Positions 1 through 11,526 of a stretch of 55,521 bases of DNA are shown here, piece after piece. Source of the DNA: Reclinomonas americana ATCC 50394 (taxonomy: Eukaryota; Jakobida; Jakobea; Jakobida); assembly GCA_048213135.1 (NCBI GenBank), contig PS015098.1:58967-114487 (forward strand), in the 5' to 3' direction. Each line of letters begins with the position of its first letter. Position 1 is the stretch's first letter. Position numbers and translations under genes: made by a program. Under the pieces are notes generated by a model. The model was given only the letters and a program-made list of their open reading frames with translations, made no database searches and had not been told where the DNA came from.

Positions 1-473
1 GGAGGAGGGAGGAGGGAGGAGGGAGGAGGGGAGAGAGGGAGGAGGGAAGGAGGGGAAGGAGGGGAAGGAGGGAAGATGAGGAGAAGGAGGAGAGAGAGAG
101 AGAGCGAGACAGAGGAAGAACAAGAACTCAAGGCGAGTGAGGCAGTGAGAGCAGGAGAGGGAAAGCACCAGTGAACAGGGGAACGCAATCACCACAGATC
201 AGCAGCGGTGGTGAGTGAGCATGCAGTGAAGAGCAGTCAAAGGGCAATCACAGTCGACAATCAACAAAGATACAGGTCGCATTCATGTTTGCTCCCTCTC
301 CCTCTCCATCCCCTCTCTCCCACCCTTCTCCCTCTCTCAGTGCACTCACTCGCCCACATGGAAGACAATGACAGGCAATCACAAAACACGCGTCACCTCT
401 TGCTCACTCACTCTCTCTCCCCACTCTCCCTCCCTCCACCCTCTCCCTCCTCCTCCTCCTCCTCACACTCAAC
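1..473. repeat. GA-rich low-complexity tract, probable intron
   Basis: The first 130 bases are almost pure purine (GGAGGGA-type runs), followed by mixed pyrimidine-rich sequence. No exon is convincing here. Because a minus-strand exon ends at 474 with a GT donor, this stretch is most simply the CT-rich (sense strand) first intron of that gene. Confidence 0.5.
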
Positions 474-629
474 TGGGCGTCCAGTGGGCGTGCGGAGAGT
501 GTGCGGGTTGTCCACGGGTGGCGACATGGCCACATCATAAACTCCTGCTGCGTGCCCCTCAAATCTCCCCAGCTCCTTGGCATGCAACGGAGGTGCGAGC
601 TCGTACTCTTCTTCCTCCTCCGCCTGCAT
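474..629 (-). CDS. First exon of an unrecognised gene, partial
   Basis: Reading from an ATG at 629 there are 52 codons with GC-rich third positions. They start MQAEEEEEYELAPP and contain GHAAGVYDVAMSP, which looks like the A-strand of a WD40 blade. The exon would end at a GTTGAG donor (472-473), a donor type used repeatedly in this window. It starts only 54 nt downstream of the aminotransferase stop, on the same strand, so a very short intergenic spacer is needed. Alternatives are a chance open frame or an internal exon (an AG lies just before the GCG codon). The function is unknown, and the WD40 resemblance rests on one short motif. Confidence 0.35.
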
Positions 630-683
630 CACCCCCGCTCACAAGAAAAGAAAACAACAAGAAACAAAATGGAATTATTCATT

Positions 684-3041
684 TTAGGCGGGAAATATTG
701 TTTTGTCCGCAACACCAACCTGTTTGCATGTGTACAAAAGTGCGTCAGTTTCCTCTCTCCCCACAGTCCCTTTCCCTCGACACTCTCGCTTACCAATCGA
801 CCTGCATCGTGCTCGTGATGAGCGCTGGCGGGCACCATCCACCAGCGCAGCTGCAAGTGGTGTCCGGGATCGACCTCGCACTTGTCGCAATCTGCGTCAC
901 CGCAGACGGCGGCGTGGTGGTGCGGCGAGGCGCAGTCGTAGATGTCGACGGGGTGTAGAAGGCAGTCGACATCGATGTGGCGGTCGTGCATCGTCTGCAG
1001 GACCACGCTTTCGGCGGTGGCCTCGGCGCGCAACAGGTTGCGAGCCTCGTTCACCGACATCCACCAGCGCAGGTGATCTTGTGCCGGCTCCAGCTCGAAC
1101 TCGGGTACGCTCTCCTCGCTGAAATCCACCGGAGCACCGGCACGCAGCAGTCGCGTGCCCTCCTCCAGTTGCTTCCTCAATACGGCCTCGTACTTGGTTT
1201 CGTCGTCGTCGCCGTCTTGTGGTGGAGGAGCGGCAGGGCTCGCATGCGTCCTCAGCGAGGCGGCGGAAAACGAGGCAAGGAACTTGCGTTCGGGGAAGCG
1301 CGTCACGCGCAGCTTGTGCTTGAAGCTGCCGGTGCGACCGTCGGGCCGATACTTGGGCAGCAGTCGCCAACCGTGATCGGCCACGGCCTCGATTGCACTC
1401 AGCGCATACTCGATCTCCGCGTCGGACATGGTGAAGGGGAAGCTGACACGCGTGTAGCCGGGGCGTAGCGGTTCGATCGACCGTTCGGCCAAGCTGTGCT
1501 CGATGAGACGCGCGCTGCGATCGGTGATGCCCAGCAGCCGCATGCCGTACGGACCGGCGCACATGCAGCCGCCACGCGACTGAATGCCGAATACGTCGTT
1601 GAGCAGGGCGCAGACGAACTGGTAATGCAGAAAGTGTCCGCTGTCGTCGGGGGCGTGCACGAGAAACGTGAAAATCGGGGCGCGCTTGGCATGACCGCGG
1701 TCGAGTGCCGGTCCAAAGCACTGGAGGCGCCGATGTGCACGCAGTCGTGCGTCGACCAGCTGTGCCACATGCTGCTCGCGTGCCTCCATGGCCGCATACC
1801 CGCCCGGCAGCGTCGACAGCAGGCGGAACACAAGACCGCAGCGAATGGCACCGATAATGTCGGGTGTGCCGGCCTCCTCGCGCTCCTCCGCGTGCCGCAA
1901 ATACCGATGCATGTGGCTCGTCACGAAGAACACAGTGCCGCCGCCCGTGACGGCCGATGGTCGGTCATCGTGACCCGCAAAGAGACGGCGCTTCATGATA
2001 CTGTGTGTCCACGGAGTGAGTGTCGGCGACCGAGTGGCGATGATGAACAGAGCATCAACGCAACAGCAAGCCGGGTGTGCCGGGTCCGCCAATCAATTTG
2101 TGGGGCGAAATGAACACCGCGTCCTTGTGCAGCAGCGACGGGTTCGCTGCCACCTGCTGCTCCAAGTGAATGCCGAGCTGCTCGCCGTGGTCGTGGCGTG
2201 ACGGGTGCGACGACATGACAGTGGGGTTCATGTCGATCTGCAAGTGCGGCGCGCCACATGCATAGTCGAACACGGCCAGCGCCCCTGCGGCGTGCAACTG
2301 CGCCGCCAGTGCATCAACATCGGCACACACGCCCGTCACATTGGAGCAGGCCGAGAAGGCGCCGATCTTGAGTGGGCGATCGGCAAAGTGCTCCAGTAAT
2401 CGCTGCAGCACTTCACGATCCACATTGCCGTGCTCATCCTCCGCCACCTCGACCACATCACAGCCGGCCGCCTCACGGTACGGCAGCTCGTTGCTGTGGT
2501 GCTCGTGCGGTCCCACAAACACAATCGCCCGCTCGCCCGGCGTCGCTGTCTCCAAGTGCAGCCCGAGAATGTGGACCAGGCGATTGCTGGCCCCCGTGCA
2601 ACCGCTGCCGACAAAGACCACACAGTCGGCACTCGAATTCGCATCAATGTCCGCGTGTGGATCGTCCAGGTGCGCGTTCACTGCACTGCCGATGAGCTGG
2701 CGGGCCTCCTCCCGAAAACATGTCGACTGCGATGATGATGCAGAGATTCGATCAGAAGATTCGAACATATCACATGATCACAACTCACACACACACACAC
2801 GTACCTGCAAGCCAAAGTGCGAGGCCGTGGTGTGCGTGTTGCCATACGTCGGCAGCACATGCTCGCGCAGGTGGTCCTCCACGACACGCAGCGGTCGTCC
2901 CGACGCCGTCCAGTCCATGTACAAGTGCATCCGTGAGTGCCCGAGCGCTGCGTGTGGTGACGGAATGGAGCCGGCGTGGCCGATCACTGAACGCCGAAGC
3001 GCTGCATAGGCCTCTGTGGGGTCACTCTGCGCCTCCTCCAT
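684..3041 (-). CDS. Class V aminotransferase (cysteine desulfurase-like PLP enzyme)
   Basis: PLP-dependent fold-type I protein of the class V aminotransferase / selenocysteine lyase superfamily. At least four exons join in frame. Exon 1 (from 3041) carries LYMDWTASGRPL. Exon 2 runs from QSTCFREEARQLIG to the PLP-lysine segment SPHKLIGGPGTPGLL (lysine near 2100). A 64-nt GTTGCG intron (2001-2064) follows, then the exon starting IMKRRLFAGHD. This carries RGGCMCAGPYGMRLLGI (about 1545-1595), typical of the large eukaryotic/bacterial branch with a CxC near the substrate site. A last short exon ends VGVADKTIFPA, stop at 684. The C-terminal half after the enzyme fold is charged and family-specific. 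The start is taken at the ATG at 3041. A mitochondrial-presequence-like exon may lie upstream (about 3165-3290, FFRTAIPVATLFDTAR), but its splice to this ATG is unproven. The substrate cannot be told from sequence. Confidence 0.88.
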
Positions 3042-3239
3042 TCTCAGACAAAGGAAATACAGGTAACAAACTGACGCGGGACTTCACGACAATGAACGGC
3101 GAGGCCATCTCTTTCTCTCTCTCTCTCACACACACACAGAGCATCTCTGTTAATGCGCTCGCACTGCGACCCTCTCACGGCCTGCACGCGACAGCTCCTC
3201 GGGCGAAGCTTGAAGTTTTGTTGAGACAAGCGCGCGGTG

Positions 3240-4613
3240 TCAAACAGCGTAGCCACCGGAATCGCAGTGCGAAAGAACCGTGCCGACAATGCACGTGATC
3301 ACCAGCACGACGCTGCGCGGGAGGTGTAAGCGGTGGAAGCGAAAAGGAATGGACGAGGTACACACGAACCCTCCGGACAAGCCCAGAAGGAGCGATCCAG
3401 TGGCGATCTGCGGTGCAAGGGGTGAGAAGGAGGAGGGGGAGGGGGAGGAGGAGGAGGAGGAGNNNNNNNNNNNNNNNNNNNNNNNNNNNNNNNNNNNNNN
3501 NNNNNNNNNNNNNNNNNNNNNNNNNNNNNNNNNNNNNNNNNNNNNNNNNNNNNNNNNNNNNNNNNNNNNNNNNNNNNNNNNNNNNNNNNNNNNNNNNNNN
3601 NNNNNNNNNNNNNNNNNNNNNNNNNNNNNNNNNNNNNNNNNNNNNNNNNNNNNNNNNNNNNNNNNNNNNNNNNNNNNNNNNNNNNNNNNNNNNNNNNNNN
3701 NNNNNNNNNNNNNNNNNNNNNNNNNNNNNNNNNNNNNNNNNNNNNNNNNNNNNNNNNNNNNNNNNNNNNNNNNNNNNNNNNNNNNNNNNNNNNNNNNNNN
3801 NNNNNNNNNNNNNNNNNNNNNNNNNNNNNNNNNNNNNNNNNNNNNNNNNNNNNNNNNNNNNNNNNNNNNNNNNNNNNNNNNNNNNNNNNNNNNNNNNNNN
3901 NNNNNNNNNNNNNNNNNNNNNNNNNNNNNNNNNNNNNNNNNNNNNNNNNNNNNNNNNNNNNNNNNNNNNNNNNNNNNNNNNNNNNNNNNNNNNNNNNNNN
4001 NNNNNNNNNNNNNNNNNNNNNNNNNNNNNNNNNNNNNNNNNNNNNNNNNNNNNNNNNNNNNNNNNNNNNNNNNNNNNNNNNNNNNNNNNNNNNNNNNNNN
4101 NNNNNNNNNNNNNNNNNNNNNNNNNNNNNNNNNNNNNNNNNNNNNNNNNNNNNNNNNNNNNNNNNNNNNNNNNNNNNNNNNNNNNNNNNNNNNNNNNNNN
4201 NNNNNNNNNNNNNNNNNNNNNNNNNNNNNNNNNNNNNNNNNNNNNNNNNNNNNNNNNNNNNNNNNNNNNNNNNNNNNNNNNNNNNNNNNNNNNNNNNNNN
4301 NNNNNNNNNNNNNNNNNNNNNNNNNNNNNNNNNNNNNNNNNNNNNNNNNNNNNNNNNNNNNNNNNNNNNNNNNNNNNNNNNNNNNNNNNNNNNNNNNNNN
4401 NNNNNNNNNNNNNNNNNNNNNNNNNNNNNNNNNNNNNNNNNNNNNNNAATGGGGAGGAGAAGAAGAAGAAGGAGGAGGAGGAAGAGGAGAAGAGACAAGA
4501 CAGTTAGAAAGACAGCATGCGAGAATGTAACGAGAGACAGCTGGCAATGCGGTTCTGTAGACTGCGCAGGCCAGTACGCTGAGCATGAGACCAAGCGCGG
4601 CGAAGAACGCCAT
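3240..4613 (-). CDS. Putative multi-pass membrane protein, broken by an assembly gap
   Basis: An ATG at 4613 opens a hydrophobic stretch (MAFFAALGLMLSVLACAVYR) that looks like a signal anchor or first transmembrane helix. On the far side of a 985-N gap the same strand has two more hydrophobic pieces: IATGSLLLGLSGG near 3400, ending at a possible GTTCGT donor, and VVLVITCIVGT near 3300 after a CGCGCAG acceptor, with a stop at 3240. A small multi-pass membrane protein would explain this, and its start is divergent from the LRR gene with about 155 nt between them. The family is not recognised. The exons might also belong to two different genes. Confidence 0.35.
   Translation of the reverse strand: MAFFAALGLMLSVLACAVYRTALPAVSRYILACCLSNCLVSSPLPPPPSSSSPPHXXXXXXXXXXXXXXXXXXXXXXXXXXXXXXXXXXXXXXXXXXXXXXXXXXXXXXXXXXXXXXXXXXXXXXXXXXXXXXXXXXXXXXXXXXXXXXXXXXXXXXXXXXXXXXXXXXXXXXXXXXXXXXXXXXXXXXXXXXXXXXXXXXXXXXXXXXXXXXXXXXXXXXXXXXXXXXXXXXXXXXXXXXXXXXXXXXXXXXXXXXXXXXXXXXXXXXXXXXXXXXXXXXXXXXXXXXXXXXXXXXXXXXXXXXXXXXXXXXXXXXXXXXXXXXXXXXXXXXXXXXXXXXXXXXXXXXXXXXXXXXXXXXXXXXXXXXXXXXXXXXXXXXXXXSSSSSSPSPSSFSPLAPQIATGSLLLGLSGGFVCTSSIPFRFHRLHLPRSVVLVITCIVGTVLSHCDSGGYAV
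3463..4447. other. Assembly gap, 985 N
   Basis: A run of N flanked on both sides by GGA/GAA-rich sequence, so the assembly broke in a purine microsatellite. It interrupts the putative membrane-protein gene. Confidence 1.
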
Positions 4614-4768
4614 GACACACAGTCTGTGTGTGTGAGAGAGAGCGCGTGAGTGACAGACACTCTGAGCGAACGAGAAGTTGTTGTCACACGAAACACTGTG
4701 CACGCAGAAATGAGCAAATGAGCGAGCGAATGACACAGCGAGGGAGAGAAGACGCACAGGCGACACGC

Positions 4769-7118
4769 ATGCTTGCGCTCTTGATGTTGTACGTCGCGAC
4801 GTGTTGTGAGAGCAATCACTTTGTCCTGTGTGTCCTCTTTTGTTCCATTGTGTTTCATTGTTTGTTTTTGATGCTTGCGGCGACGAGTGCGGTGGAGTGG
4901 ACGCGCACAGAGAGCATTCATGAGTTCTCGCAGTCGCTGACGTCGGCGGTGGTGAAGCAGAGTGATGTGGCGTTGGATGTCTCATGTTGAGTGAGAGAGA
5001 GAAGGAGGAGGGAAGGGAGAGTGTGTGTGAGAGAGAGAGAGAGAGGAGGAGTGGGGGAGTGAGAGTGAGAGAGAGGGGAGAGGAAAGCGCATTTGCTTAT
5101 CTGTGAGATCGGTCGACGTTGACACACACACACACACACATACACACACACATGCATTTGCACACAGAGGGAGGGACTTGCCATCGTTCTTCTTGTGATC
5201 GCATGCTCTCGCCGATCTGCCTCTGTCTCTTCTCCCTCCCTCTCTCATTCATCGCCCTTCTCCACCCTCTCTGCACACGCACAGAGGGAGAGACCTGCTG
5301 TCATTCATCTGTGATCGTGTCGCCTTCACTCTCTGTATTCTCAGTTCTCTCCATCATGCGATCACTCATTCTCCCATTTCTTGTACATGCTGAGTGTTCC
5401 ATGTCTCTGGCTCGTCTCGTCGACCTTCTCTCTCATGCGATTACTCCTCCTCATTCTCTTTCTCGTCGCCCTTCTTTATCCCACCTGATCACTCATTCTC
5501 TCCTTTCCTTGCACTTTCTGTGTTCTCCGTATCACACTGCATCTCTGTCTCACTCCATTCTTTGTCTCTCGGTTCTCATCGCCCTTCTCTCTCAGATCAT
5601 TCCCCTCGTCTCCTCGTGCACTTTATGAGTTCTGTTTCTCTCTTTCATCGCCCTTTTCTCGTCGCCCTTCTATATCCTTCCTGCTCCTTCCTTTCCTTGC
5701 TTCATGTGTTCTCCGTATCTCCGTGTCTCTGTGTGCATCTCTGTCTGAACTCCATTCTTTGTCTCTCTCGGTTCTCATCGCCCTTCTCTCACAGATCACT
5801 CCACTCCTTTCCTTTGCACATTATGAGTTCTGTTTCTCTCTTTCATCACTCTTTTCTCGTCGCCCTTCTCTATCTCCTGTGATCATTCATTCTCTCCTTT
5901 CCTTGCACATTGTGATTTTTCTCGTTCATCCTCTCCTTTCCTATCACTTTCAGTGTTCCCTTCCCCTCTCCCACTCTCCTTCCCTCTCACTCCCCCTTCC
6001 CTCCCCCTTCCCCCCTTCCTCCCCTCCTCCTCACTCCCCCCCTTTCCTTCCCTTCCCCTCTCTGCAGTCCTTCGTCTCGGCGGCAACATCCGTCACTTTG
6101 TGTTTGCGCTGCACGGCGGCGGCGGCCTCAAGCAGCTCACCGCCCTCGACGTGTCGGGCAACGGGATCGAGGAGGCGGATTTCGAGACGGTGGCGTCGGC
6201 GCTGCGCGGTCGCCACAATCGCCTGTGTCACTTGAATGCACAATGTTGCGTCTCCTCCCTGCCTCCGCCCTTTTCCCTTCCATTCCACTCACTCCCACTA
6301 CCCCAGTCAACCCGATTGGCCCATCGGCGACCATTGCGGCGCTGGTGCGCGACTGTCACTGGCTGGAGACGCTGAATCTGTCGTCGTGTTCGATTGGTGA
6401 CGGCGGCATGGCGGCGATTGCCGAGCATATGGCCTTGCCGCACTGTCGCCTGGTGACGCTGCTGGTGGCCACCAATGGCATCACACAGTTTGGCGTGTGG
6501 CGCCTGACGGCGGCGCTGACCAAGGCCGGCGGCAGTGCCACTTTGCGCACGCTGCACATTGGCGGCAATCCGATCGGCAGCGACGGTCTCTCCTTCATGG
6601 CCGACTACCTCCGAGGTCGGAACGACAGCGCTCCGCCGCCGTCGGTGACGGCACTTAACCTCGACGCCATTGGCAGCGGCCGCCAGGGTCACTTTAGTCT
6701 TGCCTTTGCGCTGCGCACGAACACGAGCCTAACGGCGCTGTCGGTGCGCGACAATGGGATGCGAGACGACGCGGTGCGCTCGCTGCTGGACGCACTGGAA
6801 CGCAATCGCACGCTCGCCACGCTGTCGGTCGGTGGCGCCAACGATTTCAGCGCGGTGCGGGCGTACACGATGCGCGTGCTGCGCGCCAACTACTCGCTGA
6901 CGTCGCTGGATGTGGAGCCGGAGACGCACGATCCGCTGGTGGTGGAGCTACTCGAGTCGAATCGCGAGTTGCGCGAGGTGCAGTACGCCCTCTACGTGCT
7001 GGTGGGCGACGACTGGGGTCACGTGTCGGTGTCGTCGCCCATTGGCGCGCGTGTGCTGGACGTGGTGCTGCGGCACACGTTGTGGGCGCGGCGCAGGCGT
7101 GCGGCGCGTGATGTGTGA
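4769..7118 (+). CDS. Leucine-rich-repeat protein, ribonuclease-inhibitor type
   Basis: Three exons join with matching phase. Exon 1 ends FSQSLTSAVVKQSDVALDVS at a GTTGAG donor (4986). A roughly 1.08-kb pyrimidine-rich intron follows, then exon 2 (6068-6244) with FLRLGGNIRHFVF and LTALDVSGNGIEE. A 62-nt GTTGCG intron (6245-6306) leads to exon 3, which starts FNPIGPSAT and runs to the stop at 7118. The product has about seven or more 28-29-residue LRRs of the RI/NLRC class (LxxLxLxxNxIGxxG, e.g. LRTLHIGGNPIGSDG). These horseshoe scaffolds bind proteins; no other domain is visible. The start is uncertain: ATG 4769 would give a signal-peptide-like hydrophobic N-terminus, ATG 4871 a soluble one. 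The C-terminus ends in an Arg-rich tail (ARRRRAARDV). The binding partner is unknown. Confidence 0.8.
4991..6060 (+). repeat. Intron with CT-rich minisatellite, period about 198 nt
   Basis: A long pyrimidine-rich intron of the LRR gene. It opens with GA/GT microsatellites (5000-5150). It then repeats a degenerate unit that includes TTATGAGTTCTGTTTCTCTC (near 5624 and 5820) and GGTTCTCATCGCCCTTCTCTC (near 5570 and 5770). It ends in an almost pure C/T tract (5950-6060) directly before the TCTGCAG acceptor. No coding content is evident. Confidence 0.75.
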
Positions 7119-7355
7119 GGAGGAGGAAGAAGATGAGGAGGGTGAGAGTGAGGCGACAGAATGCCTTCTTGCTTGTGATGTGCAAGGAGCCTCCCCCGAG
7201 GTGTGCTGGCCGCGTGGTGCACGAGAGTGACGGGAACGTGCCCGTCACGACAACAACAGCTCGTGCATGAGAGAACTTGCGAAATAAATGACGCATGGAC
7301 GACGGCAACCCTGTACTGCCAAGCCCATCCATCCACGCGGAGATCACTCGACAAT
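7119..7355. other. Convergent 3' intergenic region
   Basis: About 237 nt between the LRR stop (plus) and the kinase stop (minus). It contains GAAATAAATGACG near 7277, an AATAAA-like poly(A) signal for the plus-strand gene. Nothing else is seen. Confidence 0.5.
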
Positions 7356-10300
7356 TCAGCCGGGCAACTCCTCCACAGCCGGCAGCGCGCGCGGCACAAA
7401 ACCCGTTGCCGCCAGCCAGTCGCGCACTCTTTGCGTTGCAATCTGCAGATCCAGTCCGTTGAAGAGCGGGTGCTGCAGCAGCTGCTCTGCCGTGGGTCGA
7501 TCGTCGGGGCGGCGCTGCATGCACAAGTTGACGAATTCGCACAGTGTGGGATCGTAGCCCTGCGACGGGTCAAGCGTCGGAATCTCCTCCTCGATCTTGG
7601 CCAGCGCACCCCACTCGTCGTGCGGAATGCTATGTAGTGTATATGAGAATGGGGACGGAGGAGTGGCGGCAGTGGCAAAAGCGTGACGCACGGTGGGTAG
7701 GCGGCGGCAAGGTAGAATGTCGTCACACCGAGGCTCCACACATCGGCCTTTTGGTCGTGCTCGTACGGCTCTTGCAGTTGCTCCGGCTGTGCACGCACAC
7801 GCTTGTCAGACGAGTAACACCTCGACTGACCATCGTGCAGACGCAACTGCCATGTAGCCGGGGGTGCCGATAAAGGTCCTCGCCTTGGCGCCGGCGTCCA
7901 GTGGTCGCGACGTGTTGAAATCGGTGACCTTGACCTCACCGGCAGTGTTCACGAGAATGTTGGCGGGGCGGATGTCGCGGTGCAGCACACCGCGTTGGTG
8001 AATGTTGTAAATGCCGTTGGTCACCTGAGCAACAAGAGGGATCAATAAGGAACCAGAGAGAGGGAGAGAGAGAGAGGGAGGGGGGAGAGAGAGAGAGGAG
8101 GGAGGGAGAGAGGAGAGAGAGAGCGAGGAGGAGAATAGGCGAGTGTTGTAGAGGAGGTGGCGAGGTCGGGACACGAGACGAGGAGGAGGTCGGTAGTTCG
8201 ACGACGTAGTTCGACNNNNNNNNNNNNNNNNNNNNNNNNNNNNNNNNNNNNNNNNNNNNNNNNNNNNNNNNNNNNNNNNNNNNNNNNNNNNNNNNNNNNN
8301 NNNNNNNNNNNNNNNNNNNNNNNNNNNNNNNNNNNNNNNNNNNNNNNNNNNNNNNNNNNNNNNNNNNNNNNNNNNNNNNNNNNNNNNNNNNNNNNNNNNN
8401 NNNNNNNNNNNNNNNNNNNNNNNNNNNNNNNNNNNNNNNNNNNNNNNNNGTACGATTCGGAAGTAGTTCGAAGTCGTAAGTAGTAGAGACGTTAGAGAGT
8501 AGTAGAGAGTAGGGAGAGGGAGCGAGGGAGAGAGGGAGCGAGGAGTGAGAGAGAGGGGGGATAGAGGAGAGAGAGAGGCTGAGGGCGAAATATGCAGCGT
8601 TGTGAGAGTGGCATGGGGCACAGCAGAGAGTCGGATTGCACGAGTTGTCACACACGGAGGGTCACCGACAACAAATGACTGTTGGATGCAAGCAATGACA
8701 CGAGCAGGAAGAGTCACGCAGCGCCCGCAAATACGGATAACTGCAACAAGAAGGCGACTTCCAAAGAACAGCGCTCGGAGTAGCACGGAACAATGCAGAG
8801 AGTCGAAAGCACGAGCAGGTTACGCAGCACGTAGTACGCAGAGTACCGCAGCGAACAGAACACTGTGGAAGCAAGAAGAGAACAGCAGGAGACTCACAAA
8901 GCATCAACGCCGAGAGTGTCGTGAGGAACCAGAAACACAGAACACGACTTACTACAACAGCAATAGAGTCAAAAGCACGAGCGATCACGGAACACGCAAG
9001 CGCAGCAAATTGCAGAGAACAGAAGACTCGGAGGCAAAAAGAGAGACAGGAAGCACCAAACAATATCGCGAAGAACAGCAGACAGCTGGATGCACGCATC
9101 ACAGAAACAGCAGAGTCGGAATTAAGAGCAATCACGCATCACGCAGCACGCAGAGTGTCACGGAGAACAGCACACTGTTGGAAGCAAGAAGAGAGACCGG
9201 AAGCACCAAAAATATCGAGGAGAACAGCAGACAGCTGGATGCACGCATCACAGAACACAGCAGAGAAAGCACGATCACGGCGATCACGGAACACGCAAAA
9301 ACCCAGCAAATTGCAAAACTGAAGACTGTTGGAAGCAAGACGAGAGATAGGAAGCACCAAACAATATCGAAGAAGAGAGCCACGATCGCGACGTGTAATA
9401 ACTCATTCGCACCTGCACAATAATGGCCGCCAACACATCCAGCGGCAAGCCGACGGCTTCACCAGCACGATCCTGCAGGGCGTTGAAGTGATAGTCCAGC
9501 GAGCGGCCTGCGCACATACCATCAGCACCGCAGAAGGAGAGCGGGTGTGCGCGCGCGCAATACAAACCATCCATGTACTCGAGCACGTAATGCACAAAGC
9601 TGGAAACAGAGTCAGTCTCGCGAGCATGCAACGCAAGACACTGCGTCACACACGCACGTTCCATCGGTGACGTAGCCGTAGCAGCCAATGACATTGTCAA
9701 TGGTCTCCTGTGAGCGGAGAAATCAGACTCTCAGCTGCCCCCTTTCATCGCATTCCCCTCCCATTCCACTCGCACCATGATGGGCTGCACGACCAGCGAC
9801 CTGACGCTCCCGTCCATGCTCTCTGTCTGCTCCACAGTGAGCAGGAGGATTGTTGCCTCTCTCTCTCACTCTCACACAGAACCTTGATGGCGACTGGAGT
9901 CCGCGTTGGGACATGCATGTAGAGACACACAGCAGCAAAGGCGCCTTCGCCGAGGTTGGCAGGCTCGCCGGGGAACACCTCCGCGAGGTCACTGAATGTG
10001 TGTGTGTGTGTGTGTGAGGAAAAAGAGAAGAGCTGTCAGGTGGACAACAACAACAACACAATGACACAACTCCATGTTAATGGCACCAGCGCCGATCTTT
10101 TCGGAGAGTGAGAAGGTGAGTGGGTGCAGGGAGAGAGCGTGTGTAAGAGGAGCAAGGGAAGACCTGAAGAGCCATGGCTTGTGCGCGCAACGAAATGAAC
10201 TGTATTGTGCGGGACGCGTGACGTTCTCTCCTCCTTTGTGCTCAACTATGATGGAGATGGAGTCACAGCTTCTCATATACGTCGACAGCATCCGCGCGAT

Positions 10301-10454
10301 TAACTCGTTGCTCACACACACACACACACACACAAAAAGGAACAANNNNNNNNNNNNNNNNNNNNGAAGGGAGAGTCAGAGGACTGCAATTCTCGCAACT
10401 CTCGCAACTGACGTCTCTCTTGTCTGCCTGTGCTCTCCGAAGTGTGTGTAGGTT

Positions 10455-10494
<40 letters not shown>

Positions 10495-10904
10495 TGAGGG
10501 TGCAGACACGCGCTGCATGCAGCCGTTCTCCTCCTCTCGTTTGCTCTCTGTCTGCCCCACTGTGCAACTGTCCAGCTCTGTGGCTGTATGTATGTGTGTG
10601 TGAGAGAGCGTGTGAGTGAGAGAGAGTGAGAGCGTGCGTGGAGAGTTGGCTTTCTCGTCTATTGCATGCAGCCACGGCTTCTTCCCTCTGCTTGCTGCCC
10701 TTCTCTCTCCTCCTCGGCCTCCTCCCTCTGCTCCCTCTCTCTTTCTCAGACTGTCTCTCTGCTCACACTGTGCGTGTATGTGTATGTGGGTGGAGAGAGT
10801 GAGAAAAGAAGGAGACAGAGAAAGTGATGGTCTATCCTCGTCAGCCTCCGTCCTCCGCCTCTCTCTCAGTCTGTCTGACTGTCTGTCTGTTCCACTGTGT
10901 GTGT

Positions 10905-10955
<51 letters not shown>

Positions 10956-11022
10956 GTCGNNNNNNNNNNNNNNNNNNNNTCCTCCGTCCTCTCTCTCAGT
11001 CTGTCTGACTGTCTGTCTGTTC

Positions 11023-11083
<61 letters not shown>

Positions 11084-11157
11084 CGCGTATCTCCTCTGTT
11101 GCATGCAGACACGACTTCTTCCCTCTGGTTGCTGTAGTTCTCCTCCTCTCGTCTGCT

Positions 11158-11212
<55 letters not shown>

Positions 11213-11489
11213 CACACCATATCTCAGTGTATCATCTCTCCTCGCAGTTGCAGACACAGCTTTCCTCATTCCTCTCTCCCACACTTCCCCTCCTCATCTC
11301 CCTCACTTCTCCTCCCTCATCTCCCTCCCTTCTCCCCCACTATCTCCCTCTTCTCTCACTCACCCGTGTTCCCTGTGTGATCCTGCGCATTGAAATCCAG
11401 TGGTTCCTCGACTCCGCGCGCCACTCCGTCCAAGTACTCCTCCAGTCCCTCAATTTCTCCGCGCTTAACGCACTCCACAAACGCACGTG

Positions 11490-11526
<37 letters not shown>

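Noticed and set aside
3280-4985. Very long open frames spanning the 985-N gap
   Set aside because: Most of the length is N read as X; only the short hydrophobic pieces were kept, as a low-confidence membrane protein.
8580-9395. Possible CRISPR-like array
   Set aside because: Units of about 150 nt diverge along their whole length, with no short identical repeats separated by unique spacers, in an intron of a eukaryotic gene.
8545-9423. 292-codon plus-strand open frame
   Set aside because: It lies inside an intron of the minus-strand kinase and is made of the 150-nt tandem repeat; the product has no recognisable sequence.
10841-11205. Open frames translating as HTHTHT/VCVCVC on both strands
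   Set aside because: They are (GT)n/(CA)n microsatellites, which are open in several frames by composition; there is no splice or family support.
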